Source: Mollicutes bacterium
GTDB taxonomy: Bacteria > Bacillota_I > Bacilli_A > Izemoplasmatales > Izemoplasmataceae
Direction: 5' to 3'
Assembly: GCA_003551455.1 (NCBI GenBank)
Contig: PUMR01000007.1
Location: 1 to 5,394, forward strand
Length of the DNA stretch: 5,394 nt
Part shown: positions 1 to 5,394 of the stretch, one piece after another
How positions within the stretch are numbered: position 1 is the stretch's first letter
Layout: every line of letters begins with the position of its first letter
Position numbers and translations under genes: made by a program
Notes under the pieces: model-generated
What the model saw: the letters and a program-made list of their open reading frames with translations, nothing else
Database searches by the model: none
Told to the model about the DNA's origin: nothing

Positions 1-348
1 TACGGCGACACCGACCAACCCACCCTGTTCGACGGGTTGGCCCATCCCGAAAACATAGATGCATATGAAGAGGCGCTCCGGGCCGAAGCGTTAGGAAAAA
101 CCGTCATCGGTGTCATCGTGAGCGGTCGCCCGTTGGTCCTCCCCGATTCAATGAATGCCTTCGACGCTCTCATCGCGGTGTTTTTGCCGGGGACGGAAGG
201 GGGCAACGCCTTGAGCGATGTCCTCTACGGCGACCATGATTTCTCCGGAAAACTCTCTTTCCGTTGGCCGTCATCGCTCGATTATTTTGATGATCCCGAA
301 GACCATATCCTGTATCCCTGCGGATACGGGTTGGAATATGAAGAATGA
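1..348 (+). CDS. Glycoside hydrolase family 3 beta-glucosidase/exoglucanase, C-terminal end (5'-truncated)
   Basis: This is the last 115 codons of a gene that enters from the left edge in frame 1 and stops at TGA 346-348. GH3 enzymes release terminal glucose or other sugars from beta-glycosides. The visible part is the end of the second (alpha/beta sandwich) domain. It shows the stretch VIVSGRPLVLP, the LPGTEGGNALSDVLYGD block, then FSGKLSFRWPSS and a final YPCGYGLEY. This order matches the ExoP/barley exoglucanase type of GH3 (SGRP, LPGTEG, ADVLFGD, GKLPFTWP, GYGL). The first residues, YGDTDQPTL, resemble the segment just after the acid/base glutamate in that type, so that residue probably lies a few codons outside the window. 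The nucleophile domain is also outside, so activity and substrate cannot be judged. The TTG at 37 is internal and not a start. The gene is followed 15 nt later by an aldo/keto reductase, suggesting a shared transcript. Confidence 0.9.
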   Translation, partial: YGDTDQPTLFDGLAHPENIDAYEEALRAEALGKTVIGVIVSGRPLVLPDSMNAFDALIAVFLPGTEGGNALSDVLYGDHDFSGKLSFRWPSSLDYFDDPEDHILYPCGYGLEYEE

Positions 349-363
349 GGAGACACCCGAATC

Positions 364-1293
364 ATGGAAAAAAGACCCTATCTTGACGATGTGCGTGTCG
401 GGCGCCTGGGCTTCGGGGCTTGGCCCTTGGGAAACACCGCCCACGGCAAGACCATGACCGAAGAAGAAGGCGTCACGCTCGTGAGAGAGGCAATCAAGAA
501 AGGCATCAACTTCTTCGATACCGCCCCGAACTACGCGGGGGGAAGAAGCGAGACGATCCTGGGCCGTGCTGTGGAAGGAATCCGGGACAAGGTCGTCATC
601 AACACCAAGTTCGGCCATCATCCCGACGGCCGCATCGATTTCGGCGAAGAGAGGATCATGCCTTCGCTGGAAGGAAGCATGAAGCGTCTTAGGACCGACC
701 ATCTCGACTCGGTGATTTTGCACAATCCCGGAATGGATGTCTTGCAAGGCAAGACCGAACACTTCGCCATTCTGGATTCTTTGCGAACGCAAGGGCTCAT
801 CAAGGGCTATGGGGCGAGCATCGACACCAAAGAGGAGATCGAAGCCGTCTTGGCCCAAGACGGGGTCGGTGTCATCGAGTTGCTCTATAATGTCTTCTTT
901 CAAGCGACGAGACCCATGTTGGAAAAAATCAAAGAAAGAGGCGTCGCCCTCATCATCAAAGTGCCACTCGATTCCGGCTGGCTCACGGGAAAATACGACA
1001 AGGATTCCACTTTCACAGACATCCGTTCCCGTTGGACGAAAGAGGACAAGCAACGAAGACACGATCTGGTCGAAAGGCTGAAAGCCCTGGTCGGAGACGA
1101 TGATCTCACCCCGCATGCGATGGGCTTTCTTTGGTCCTATGATGCGATCACGACGGTCATCCCCGGCATCCGCAGCTTGGAACAGTTGGAAAAACACATC
1201 GCCGCGACCCAGGTCGACTTTCCGGCGGAACACAAAAAAGCATTCGAGGACTTTTACGACAAGCACATCGCGAAGAATCCGCTGCCATGGTGA
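364..1293 (+). CDS. Aldo/keto reductase
   Basis: A 309-residue protein of normal family length, expected to be a cytosolic NAD(P)H-dependent oxidoreductase with a TIM-barrel fold that interconverts carbonyls and alcohols. The catalytic tetrad is readable: Asp52 and Tyr57 in NFFDTAPNY, Lys82 in INTKFGH, and His120 in ILHNP. Further family marks are GGRSETILGRAV (59-70), PLDSGWLTGKY (201-211), which replaces the usual PLASGLLTGKY, and the cofactor-binding end VIPGIRSLEQLEKHIAA (265-281). The ATG at 364 is preceded by GAGGAG at 347-352, which overlaps the TGA of the GH3 gene, so the two genes are tightly linked and possibly translationally coupled. Association with a beta-glucosidase suggests a sugar or sugar-derived substrate, but this is inference; the residues do not define the substrate. 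The gene ends at TGA 1291-1293, ten nt before an RNA hairpin. Confidence 0.93.
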   Translation: MEKRPYLDDVRVGRLGFGAWPLGNTAHGKTMTEEEGVTLVREAIKKGINFFDTAPNYAGGRSETILGRAVEGIRDKVVINTKFGHHPDGRIDFGEERIMPSLEGSMKRLRTDHLDSVILHNPGMDVLQGKTEHFAILDSLRTQGLIKGYGASIDTKEEIEAVLAQDGVGVIELLYNVFFQATRPMLEKIKERGVALIIKVPLDSGWLTGKYDKDSTFTDIRSRWTKEDKQRRHDLVERLKALVGDDDLTPHAMGFLWSYDAITTVIPGIRSLEQLEKHIAATQVDFPAEHKKAFEDFYDKHIAKNPLPW

Positions 1294-1302
1294 CAAAGAT
1301 GC

Positions 1303-1332
1303 ATGAGACATCATGGATACATGGTGTTTCGT
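1303..1332 (+). other. Imperfect RNA hairpin just after the aldo/keto reductase gene
   Basis: In the plus-strand transcript, 1303-1315 can pair with 1320-1332 over 13 consecutive pairs, three of them G-U (1304/1331, 1307/1328, 1311/1324), around a four-base GATA loop. There is no T-run after it, so it is not a standard intrinsic terminator. It could stabilise the 3' end of the upstream message, mark a processing site, or be chance. The G-U pairs mean the structure would form only in plus-strand RNA. Confidence 0.3.
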
Positions 1333-1343
1333 TATCATCCTCG

Positions 1344-1383
1344 GAAAAGCAGGGAGACTGCATGGCCCGATCATGTGCTTTTC
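1344..1383. repeat. 8-bp inverted repeat in the spacer before the flavoprotein gene
   Basis: GAAAAGCA (1344-1351) and TGCTTTTC (1376-1383) are exact reverse complements separated by 24 nt. Inside the loop, GGG 1352-1354 could also pair with CCC 1366-1368. The arms enclose a possible Shine-Dalgarno (AGGGAG, 1351-1356) and an ATG at 1362. It may be part of a structured 5' leader for the flavoprotein, or chance; an 8-bp arm with this loop size is not decisive. Confidence 0.2.
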
Positions 1384-1451
1384 GAACGAGCTTCGACAGT
1401 GTCCGGAAAGGACGCATGCCTATGTTGAATGAAGGAGACCGCGACCTATGA
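1362..1451 (+). CDS. Possible 29-codon leader ORF overlapping the flavoprotein start
   Basis: An ATG at 1362 preceded by AGGGAG (1351-1356, 5 nt spacing) opens a 29-codon frame beginning MARSCAFRTS and ending NEGDRDL. Its TGA at 1449-1451 overlaps the flavoprotein ATG at 1448 as ATGA. The frame is open back to an ATG at 1299 (50 codons), but that start has no ribosome-binding site. I recognise no domain or family. The ATGA junction and the local Shine-Dalgarno favour a coupled leader peptide. Against it, a frame this short arises easily by chance, and any ATG followed by A gives such an overlap. Confidence 0.15.
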   Translation: MARSCAFRTSFDSVRKGRMPMLNEGDRDL

Positions 1452-2656
1452 TCACAGTGTATGATTTGCGGAAAGTGCAAGATGACGAGGCAATCAAAGA
1501 CGTACAGACCCACTTTGGTGCCCCTCTGAATGTGGTGGCCCTCGATGATGCATCGTTGAAAGCATGCAAAGGGTGTTGGGACTGCTGGTTGAAGACACCC
1601 GGGCGTTGTGTGATCGAGGACGGCATGGCCGAACACTACGGGGACTATATGAAAAGCGACAAGGTCGTCCTCCTCATGGAAACCGCCCAAGGGTTCATCG
1701 ATCACAAGGCGAAAGCCTTCATCGACCGCACGATCCCCCACTACCACCCCCACATCGAGCTCATCAAGGGCGAATGCCGCCACAAGAAAAGATATGAGCG
1801 CTACCCCGAGCTCTTTTTCCATTTCGACGATGAAGGTCTCACGGAAAAAGAAGAAGAGGTCATTGTCCGCTATCTTGGGAGGACGGCGGACCATTCTCGC
1901 TCCGACGGCTATCGTTTCTTCGCGGGGAAAGAATCCAAGACGGTCAAACTCAAACCAAAAAGACCCTTGCGGCGGACGATTCCCTTTGCAAGCGTCGAGA
2001 AAGACGCCCGCTGGATCATTTACATGGGTTCGCCCCGGCTTTCTAAAAGCAACTCCGCCTTGATACTCGAACATGTCGAAAAAACACTCGGCGACCGTGT
2101 CGAAGTGCGCGACTTGAAGAAGACCGCCGAATGGCTGCCATGGGCGGAAGCCTTCCCGAAAGAGAGAAACGTGCTCTTTTTCCTGCCGCTTTATGTACAC
2201 GCCATGCCCTCGCATGTCATGCGCTTCATCGAAAGGCTCGAACCATCCGAAGGCAATATCGCCTTCTTCGTCCAGTCGGGATTCCCCGAAAGCGCACAGT
2301 CCCATTATCTCGAAGGCTATTTCGAACAACTCTCCCTGCGTCTTGGCCGACGTTACGCCGGCACCGCGATCAAGGGCGGCGTCGAGAGCTTGCAATACCG
2401 CCCCCAAGAGCAACAGGAGAAGATGATCGCCCCGATGAGCGCCGCCATCGAGCACCTTGTCAAAGAAGGCCACTACCGCAAAGACCACATCAAGGCGTTG
2501 GCCCGACCAGTCCGTTTCCGGGGCCCGGTGCGGCTCATCGTCAAGAGATTCTTCAAACGGGGCGGGGTGAACAACTTCTGGGATCACCTTTTGCAGAAGA
2601 ACGACGCCCTTGACAAGCGGGATGATTGTCCCTACGAAATAGCCGTCCCGGATTGA
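1448..2656 (+). CDS. Two-domain flavodoxin-like NAD(P)H:flavin reductase / iron-sulfur flavoprotein-like protein
   Basis: A 402-residue protein, about twice the length of a single flavodoxin-like reductase, expected to be cytosolic. Residues about 1-105 form a first flavodoxin-like unit: the cysteine cluster C40-x2-C43-x2-C46-x7-C54, then KVVLLMETAQGF (72-83) and AKAFIDRTIP (88-97), the usual region after the cluster. The spacing fits the CX2CX2CX4-7C motif of iron-sulfur flavoproteins. This unit starts MITVYDL and lacks the N-terminal flavin phosphate loop. Residues about 187-340 form a second unit that has that loop, MGSPRLSKSNS (193-203), plus LFFLPLYVHAMPSHVMRFIERL (243-264), but no cysteine cluster. 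A basic tail follows, ending near DKRDDCPYE. The ATG at 1448 has AAGGAG at 1432-1437, and an in-frame TGA at 1430-1432 rules out an upstream start. Likely role: electron transfer or reduction of quinones, flavins or an unknown substrate. Cofactor content is inferred from motifs. Confidence 0.85.
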   Translation: MITVYDLRKVQDDEAIKDVQTHFGAPLNVVALDDASLKACKGCWDCWLKTPGRCVIEDGMAEHYGDYMKSDKVVLLMETAQGFIDHKAKAFIDRTIPHYHPHIELIKGECRHKKRYERYPELFFHFDDEGLTEKEEEVIVRYLGRTADHSRSDGYRFFAGKESKTVKLKPKRPLRRTIPFASVEKDARWIIYMGSPRLSKSNSALILEHVEKTLGDRVEVRDLKKTAEWLPWAEAFPKERNVLFFLPLYVHAMPSHVMRFIERLEPSEGNIAFFVQSGFPESAQSHYLEGYFEQLSLRLGRRYAGTAIKGGVESLQYRPQEQQEKMIAPMSAAIEHLVKEGHYRKDHIKALARPVRFRGPVRLIVKRFFKRGGVNNFWDHLLQKNDALDKRDDCPYEIAVPD

Positions 2657-2669
2657 GGATACGGCATCC

Positions 2670-2747
2670 ATGAAGGAATATAAAGAAGATAAGACCGGAA
2701 AGGAGGCCCTGCGGATCGCGACGATTACCCGCAGGGAACCCACATGA
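2670..2747 (+). CDS. Possible 25-codon leader ORF overlapping the DUF2871 start
   Basis: An ATG at 2670 opens a 25-codon frame that begins MKEYKEDKTGKEAL and ends TRREPT. Its TGA (2745-2747) overlaps the next gene's ATG at 2744 as ATGA, a classic arrangement for translational coupling. A GAGG at 2655-2658, overlapping the stop of the flavoprotein gene, lies about 11 nt upstream and could serve as its ribosome-binding site. The peptide is lysine- and glutamate-rich with no signal, hydrophobic stretch or recognised motif. Ribosomes translating it would run through the hairpin at 2707-2736. It could be a coupling leader, a true small protein, or chance open frame; the length alone is not evidence. 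Confidence 0.3.
   Translation: MKEYKEDKTGKEALRIATITRREPT
2699..2743 (+). promoter_or_regulatory. Distant Shine-Dalgarno with an intervening hairpin before the DUF2871 gene
   Basis: A near-perfect Shine-Dalgarno, AAAGGAGG, lies at 2699-2706, 37 nt before the ATG at 2744, normally too far to work. Directly after it, CCCTGCGG (2707-2714) and CCGCAGGG (2729-2736) form an exact 8-bp GC-rich hairpin with a 14-nt loop. Folding it leaves 7 nt (2737-2743) between hairpin and ATG, an ideal spacing. The only nearer purine run, AGGGA at 2733-2737, is weak and mostly buried in the stem. Phage T4 gene 38 is a known case of a hairpin shortening such a spacer. A coupled leader ORF at 2670-2747 is the competing explanation. 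Confidence 0.5.
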
Positions 2748-3151
2748 AAAAAATCTATTGGACCGCTTTCATCTATGTGATCCTGGGACTCGCACTCGGC
2801 GTCTTCTATCGCGAATTCACGAAGATCCACGAGTTCGTGGGACACACCCAACTAGCCGTGCTGCACACCCATGCACTTGCGCTCGGGACGTTCTTCTTTT
2901 TGATCGTGTTCTTGCTCGCCCATGTGACCGAAATTACAAGTGCAAAGAGCTTTTCCTACTGGATGGTCGCCTACAATGTCGGTTTGGCGGGACTCTTGGC
3001 GACGATGCTCGTAAGAGGCATGGGGCAGGTGCTCGCTTGGGAACTATCCGGCTGGAACCATGTCGCCGGCCTCTCCCATGTGATCATCGCCGTCGCTTTC
3101 ATCTGGTTCTTCATCCTGCTGGGAAAAAGCATCAAAACGAAGAAGGCTTGA
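2744..3151 (+). CDS. DUF2871 family four-helix membrane protein
   Basis: A 135-residue integral membrane protein matching my recollection of DUF2871, a small Bacillota family of unknown function; the start MKKIYWTAFIYVILGLALGV, the YREFTK stretch (22-27) and the TQL-VLHTH segment are typical. Four hydrophobic segments are visible at about 5-22, 36-60, 70-90 and 106-127. The positive ends (MKK and KSIKTKKA) suggest both termini face the cytoplasm. Histidines are prominent: H29 and H34 in the first outer loop, H41 and H43 in helix 2, H60, and H106 and H112 at the start of helix 4. Intramembrane histidines could bind heme or metal, but no such role is established here. It follows the flavoprotein gene by 87 nt and ends 45 nt before a terminator, so it is probably the last gene of the left operon. 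The start fits the family N-terminus despite the odd ribosome-binding site. Confidence 0.88.
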   Translation: MKKIYWTAFIYVILGLALGVFYREFTKIHEFVGHTQLAVLHTHALALGTFFFLIVFLLAHVTEITSAKSFSYWMVAYNVGLAGLLATMLVRGMGQVLAWELSGWNHVAGLSHVIIAVAFIWFFILLGKSIKTKKA

Positions 3152-3196
3152 GTGTCTCCGGTGTTTTATGACTGTTCTTGCCTGAAGGAATAGCGG

Positions 3197-3234
3197 CGCA
3201 AAAGACACCGTCGTTGCCGGCGGTGTCTTTTGCG
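3197..3234. terminator. Nearly symmetrical (probably bidirectional) intrinsic terminator
   Basis: CGCAAAAGACACCG (3197-3210) and CGGTGTCTTTTGCG (3221-3234) are exact 14-bp reverse complements. The stem extends inward by a T-G pair and two G-C pairs (3211-3213 with 3218-3220), leaving a TTGC tetraloop. The GC-rich core is flanked by AAAA on one side and TTTT on the other, so it can end transcription from either strand. It lies 45 nt past the DUF2871 stop and separates the left gene string from the ABC transporter. The T-tract is only four bases, so read-through is possible. Confidence 0.85.
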
Positions 3235-3325
3235 TATGCTCCGGGCCTTTCCCGATGTGTTTCTGCGAAAAGAGGATGGTTCACTCTGCGAGTCGTCCGG
3301 TAATCAATCATTTGGTGCTTAATCT

Positions 3326-3354
3326 TTTACGTTTCAACAAAGATTTGGTACTAT
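3326..3354 (+). promoter_or_regulatory. Candidate sigma-70/sigma-A type promoter for the ABC transporter
   Basis: TTTACG (3326-3331, 4 of 6 to TTGACA) and TACTAT (3349-3354, 4 of 6 to TATAAT) are 17 nt apart. A TG at 3346-3347, one base before the -10, makes an extended -10 (TGGTACTAT). The surrounding 3301-3365 is clearly more AT-rich than the genes. Transcription would start near 3361, upstream of the palindrome at 3377-3393. Alternative -10 boxes are TATTAT (3352-3357) and TGTAAT (3359-3364), both without a good -35. Confidence 0.4.
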
Positions 3355-3376
3355 TATCTGTAATCGTTGCACATTT

Positions 3377-3393
3377 GTGATGACTGTCATCAC
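3377..3393. promoter_or_regulatory. Perfect 17-bp palindrome, probable repressor operator
   Basis: GTGATGAC (3377-3384) and GTCATCAC (3386-3393) are exact reverse complements around a single central T. The site lies about 15-30 nt downstream of the predicted transcription start and 30 nt before the ABC transporter ATG, where a bound dimeric regulator would block transcription. Size and symmetry fit a helix-turn-helix dimer (for example TetR, GntR or MarR class), but no regulator gene is in the window and the family cannot be assigned. As RNA it could also form a tight hairpin, but with a one-base loop the DNA-binding reading is better. Confidence 0.55.
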
Positions 3394-3422
3394 GCAATCC
3401 ACATCAACAGGGGATGAAGACC

Positions 3423-5394
3423 ATGTTGGAAATCAAAAAGATGACGAAAAGATACGAAATCGGCGAATTCAAGCAGACGGCGCTCGACGGTGTCGATTTG
3501 CGTTTTCGCGACCAGGAGTTTGTCGCGATACTGGGGCCTTCCGGATCGGGAAAGACCACGCTTTTGAACATGATCGGCGGCTTGGACCGCTACGATAGCG
3601 GGACCATGAGTATCAACGGCAAATCCACCAAGGCTTTCAGCAACCAAGAATGGGACAGTTACAGGAATCATGCCATCGGCTTCGTGTTCCAAAGCTACAA
3701 CCTCATCACGCACATGAGTGTGCTGGCGAACGTCGAGCTCGGCATGACATTGAGCGGCGTGAGTGCGGAAGAGAGGAAGCGCCGCTCACTCGAAGTCCTC
3801 GACCGGGTCGGCCTCAAAGAACACGTCCACAAGAAACCCATGCAACTTTCGGGCGGCCAGATGCAGCGGGTCGCCATCGCCCGCGCGCTCGTCAACAATC
3901 CCGACATCATCCTGGCGGACGAGCCCACCGGAGCCATCGACAGCAAGACATCGAAGCAGATCATGCAACTCATCCAAGAGATCGCCAAGGACAAACTGGT
4001 GATCATGGTGACTCATGACGAGGCCATCGCCAAGACCTATGCCTCGCGAATCATCGATCTCGAGGACGGCAAGGTCGTCGGTGACTCCCACCCCTACGAA
4101 AAGCGGTTGGGCGAAAACGGCAGGCTCAAATTCAAAAAGACCTCCATGGCGTTCGCGCAGGCTCTGCGACTTTCTTTCAGCAATCTTCGCACCAAGAAGT
4201 TCCGGACCGCCATCACCGCTTTCGCCGGCAGCATCGGCATTATCGGTATCGCCCTGGTTCTCAGTCTTGCCAACGGTCTGAACCGGGAAATCGACCGTTT
4301 CGAACAGAGCACCCTCGCCGAGTTCCCCTTGCAAATCGATACCGTCGCCTTCAACATCGATGTGTTCCGCGAACAAGGCGGGGGACCGCCCGAGCGTGTC
4401 CAAGGCGAGGTCTTCGAACGATTCCCGGACGTCGAGGAGATCTATCCCTATGAGACCCCGCCCTTCGTCGCGGAGCACTTCAACAACATCTCCGCCGACT
4501 ATATCGCGCATCTCGAAGGCCTCGACCCCGACCTCTATCACGAGATGACCTTCCGCTACAACCTGAACCTGCATGTCTATCAACAATTGGAAAGCGGGTC
4601 CATCCAACGTTTGAACACCTCAAGGACCAATTTCGCGCCGACACTGAGCGATGGCGAGTTCTTCGCCGACAACTATGACATCCTCACGGGAAGAGAACCT
4701 ACCGCGGAGGACGAGTTGTTGCTGGTGGTCGATGAATACAACCGACTGAATGTCGAGATCGTCCGGGCCCTCGGTTTGAGCGCCGATATCGAGGCCTACG
4801 ATTTCGCGCGGTTCATCGGCCAGCGTTTCGCTCTCGTCCGCCTCGACGACCGCTTCTCCTTCGATGCGTCGTCGGGACTTTTCGCTCCCATAAACGATAG
4901 TGAAACGCTCTACAACCAAGAAGACAACATCGCTTTGGAGATTGTCGGCATCGCTCGAATCCAAGCCGACGCCATCAGCAATTTCCTCACTCCCGGCCTC
5001 AAATTCCATCCCGGCCTCATGGACGCCGTCATCGCCGATGCGCAAGGAAGCGCCATCGGGAATGAACAACTCGCATCGGACACCGATGTCATCACCGGCA
5101 CCCCGATCGATGCCCAATCGAAACAAAGACAACTACAACGGTGGGGCGTGGATGCCACCCCGTCGCAGATTCTGATCTATCCCACCGACTATGAGGCCAA
5201 ACAGGCGATCACTGAATATCTCGACAGCTACAACGCGGGGAGGGATGATGCCGAGCGCATCCTCTACACCGACATCGCCGCCGTGGTCACGGAGTTGACC
5301 GCGGATGTGATCGACGGCATATCGTATGTCCTCATCGCCTTCTCTTCCATCTCGCTGATCGTGTCGACGGTGATGATCGGCATCATCACCTACA
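3423..5394 (+). CDS. ABC transporter ATP-binding protein fused to FtsX/MacB-type permease (3'-truncated)
   Basis: The first 657 codons of a fused ATPase-permease; it is open to the right edge. Residues 1-225 are a LolD/MacB-type ATPase with all working motifs: Walker A GPSGSGKT (38-45), Q-loop Gln90 in FVFQSYN, signature LSGGQ (142-146), Walker B IILADEP with Glu167, D-loop AID, and H-loop His198 in VTHD. After a linker comes [15 protein letters not shown] (251-265), the usual entry to an FtsX-type permease, then helix 1 at about 266-284. Residues about 285-630 form a large acidic extracytoplasmic domain, and a second helix starts near 632. Two more helices are expected beyond the window. MacB-like systems act on envelope lipids, lipoproteins, peptides or antibiotics by mechanotransmission rather than as simple pores; the substrate here is unknown. 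The ATG at 3423 has AGGGGA at 3409-3414 (8 nt spacing). The in-frame ATG at 3414 is less likely because that Shine-Dalgarno would overlap it. Promoter and operator lie just upstream. Confidence 0.93.
   Translation, partial: MLEIKKMTKRYEIGEFKQTALDGVDLRFRDQEFVAILGPSGSGKTTLLNMIGGLDRYDSGTMSINGKSTKAFSNQEWDSYRNHAIGFVFQSYNLITHMSVLANVELGMTLSGVSAEERKRRSLEVLDRVGLKEHVHKKPMQLSGGQMQRVAIARALVNNPDIILADEPTGAIDSKTSKQIMQLIQEIAKDKLVIMVTHDEAIAKTYASRIIDLEDGKVVGDSHPYEKRLGENGRLKFKKTSMAFAQALRLSFSNLRTKKFRTAITAFAGSIGIIGIALVLSLANGLNREIDRFEQSTLAEFPLQIDTVAFNIDVFREQGGGPPERVQGEVFERFPDVEEIYPYETPPFVAEHFNNISADYIAHLEGLDPDLYHEMTFRYNLNLHVYQQLESGSIQRLNTSRTNFAPTLSDGEFFADNYDILTGREPTAEDELLLVVDEYNRLNVEIVRALGLSADIEAYDFARFIGQRFALVRLDDRFSFDASSGLFAPINDSETLYNQEDNIALEIVGIARIQADAISNFLTPGLKFHPGLMDAVIADAQGSAIGNEQLASDTDVITGTPIDAQSKQRQLQRWGVDATPSQILIYPTDYEAKQAITEYLDSYNAGRDDAERILYTDIAAVVTELTADVIDGISYVLIAFSSISLIVSTVMIGIITY

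Noticed and set aside
37..348. TTG at 37 as start of a 103-residue protein
   Set aside because: The same frame is open back to base 1 and the residues before it continue the GH3 pattern, so this is the end of a larger gene.
271..1374. 367-codon open frame on the minus strand
   Set aside because: Antisense to the aldo/keto reductase, whose full catalytic tetrad is on the plus strand; no motif in the antisense product.
1393..1426. Promoter for the flavoprotein gene (TCGACA at 1393-1398, TATGTT at 1421-1426)
   Set aside because: The spacing is 22 nt and no -10-like box occurs at 16-18 nt; not enough to claim a separate promoter.
1294..1447. FMN riboswitch upstream of a flavoprotein gene
   Set aside because: The region is short and I see none of the conserved multi-helix RFN core; only simple hairpins are present.
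1157..2851. 564-codon open frame on the minus strand
   Set aside because: It lies opposite the flavoprotein gene and parts of its neighbours, has no recognisable domain, and crosses three real plus-strand genes. It is open because the plus-strand genes rarely use TTA, CTA and TCA codons in that phase.
3152..3193. 13-codon GTG-started ORF after DUF2871
   Set aside because: No Shine-Dalgarno, very short, and lies between a stop codon and a terminator.
3414..3422. ATG at 3414 as the ABC transporter start
   Set aside because: The AGGGGA Shine-Dalgarno would overlap the codon itself; the ATG at 3423 has correct spacing and gives the family-typical MLEIKK start.
3786..4607. 273-codon open frame on the minus strand
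   Set aside because: Antisense to the ATPase-permease, which carries all ABC motifs in an uninterrupted plus-strand frame.

Overview
The window looks like bacterial chromosome from a Bacillota-type (Firmicutes or Mollicutes-related) lineage. The DUF2871 membrane protein, the two-domain flavodoxin-like reductase and the MacB-like ATPase-permease fusion are all types I associate with that group. This is recognition by eye, not a search. Base composition looks moderately GC-rich. TGA is used as a stop (four of four gene ends seen) and tryptophan is TGG, so a Mycoplasma-type recoded TGA is not in play. All convincing genes lie on the plus strand.

Left block (1-3151) reads as one co-directional gene string. 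It holds the C-terminal end of a glycoside hydrolase family 3 beta-glucosidase, then an aldo/keto reductase 15 nt later whose Shine-Dalgarno overlaps the hydrolase stop. After a 154-nt structured spacer comes a 402-residue two-domain flavodoxin-like/iron-sulfur-flavoprotein-like reductase. After an 87-nt spacer comes a four-helix DUF2871 membrane protein. A strong, nearly symmetrical hairpin terminator (3197-3234) closes the block. The content suggests sugar hydrolysis plus NAD(P)H/flavin redox chemistry, but no specific pathway can be named.

Right block (3235-5394) starts with a regulatory region holding an extended -10 promoter candidate and a perfect 17-bp palindrome, a probable repressor operator. 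These precede the start of a fused ABC transporter (ATPase + FtsX/MacB-type permease) that runs off the right edge. The transporter is therefore probably a separately regulated unit.

The least ordinary signals are in the spacers. Before DUF2871, a consensus-like Shine-Dalgarno sits 37 nt from the ATG, but an exact 8-bp hairpin lies between them; folding it would leave a 7-nt spacing. A 25-codon leader ORF in the same place ends in an ATGA overlap with the start codon. The spacer before the flavoprotein also holds hairpins and a short ORF ending in an ATGA overlap. The flavoprotein itself appears to divide its motifs between two domains: the cysteine cluster in the first and the flavin phosphate loop in the second. 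I saw no tRNA, rRNA, CRISPR array, insertion sequence or attachment site. I found no clear evidence of a wholly new multi-gene system.
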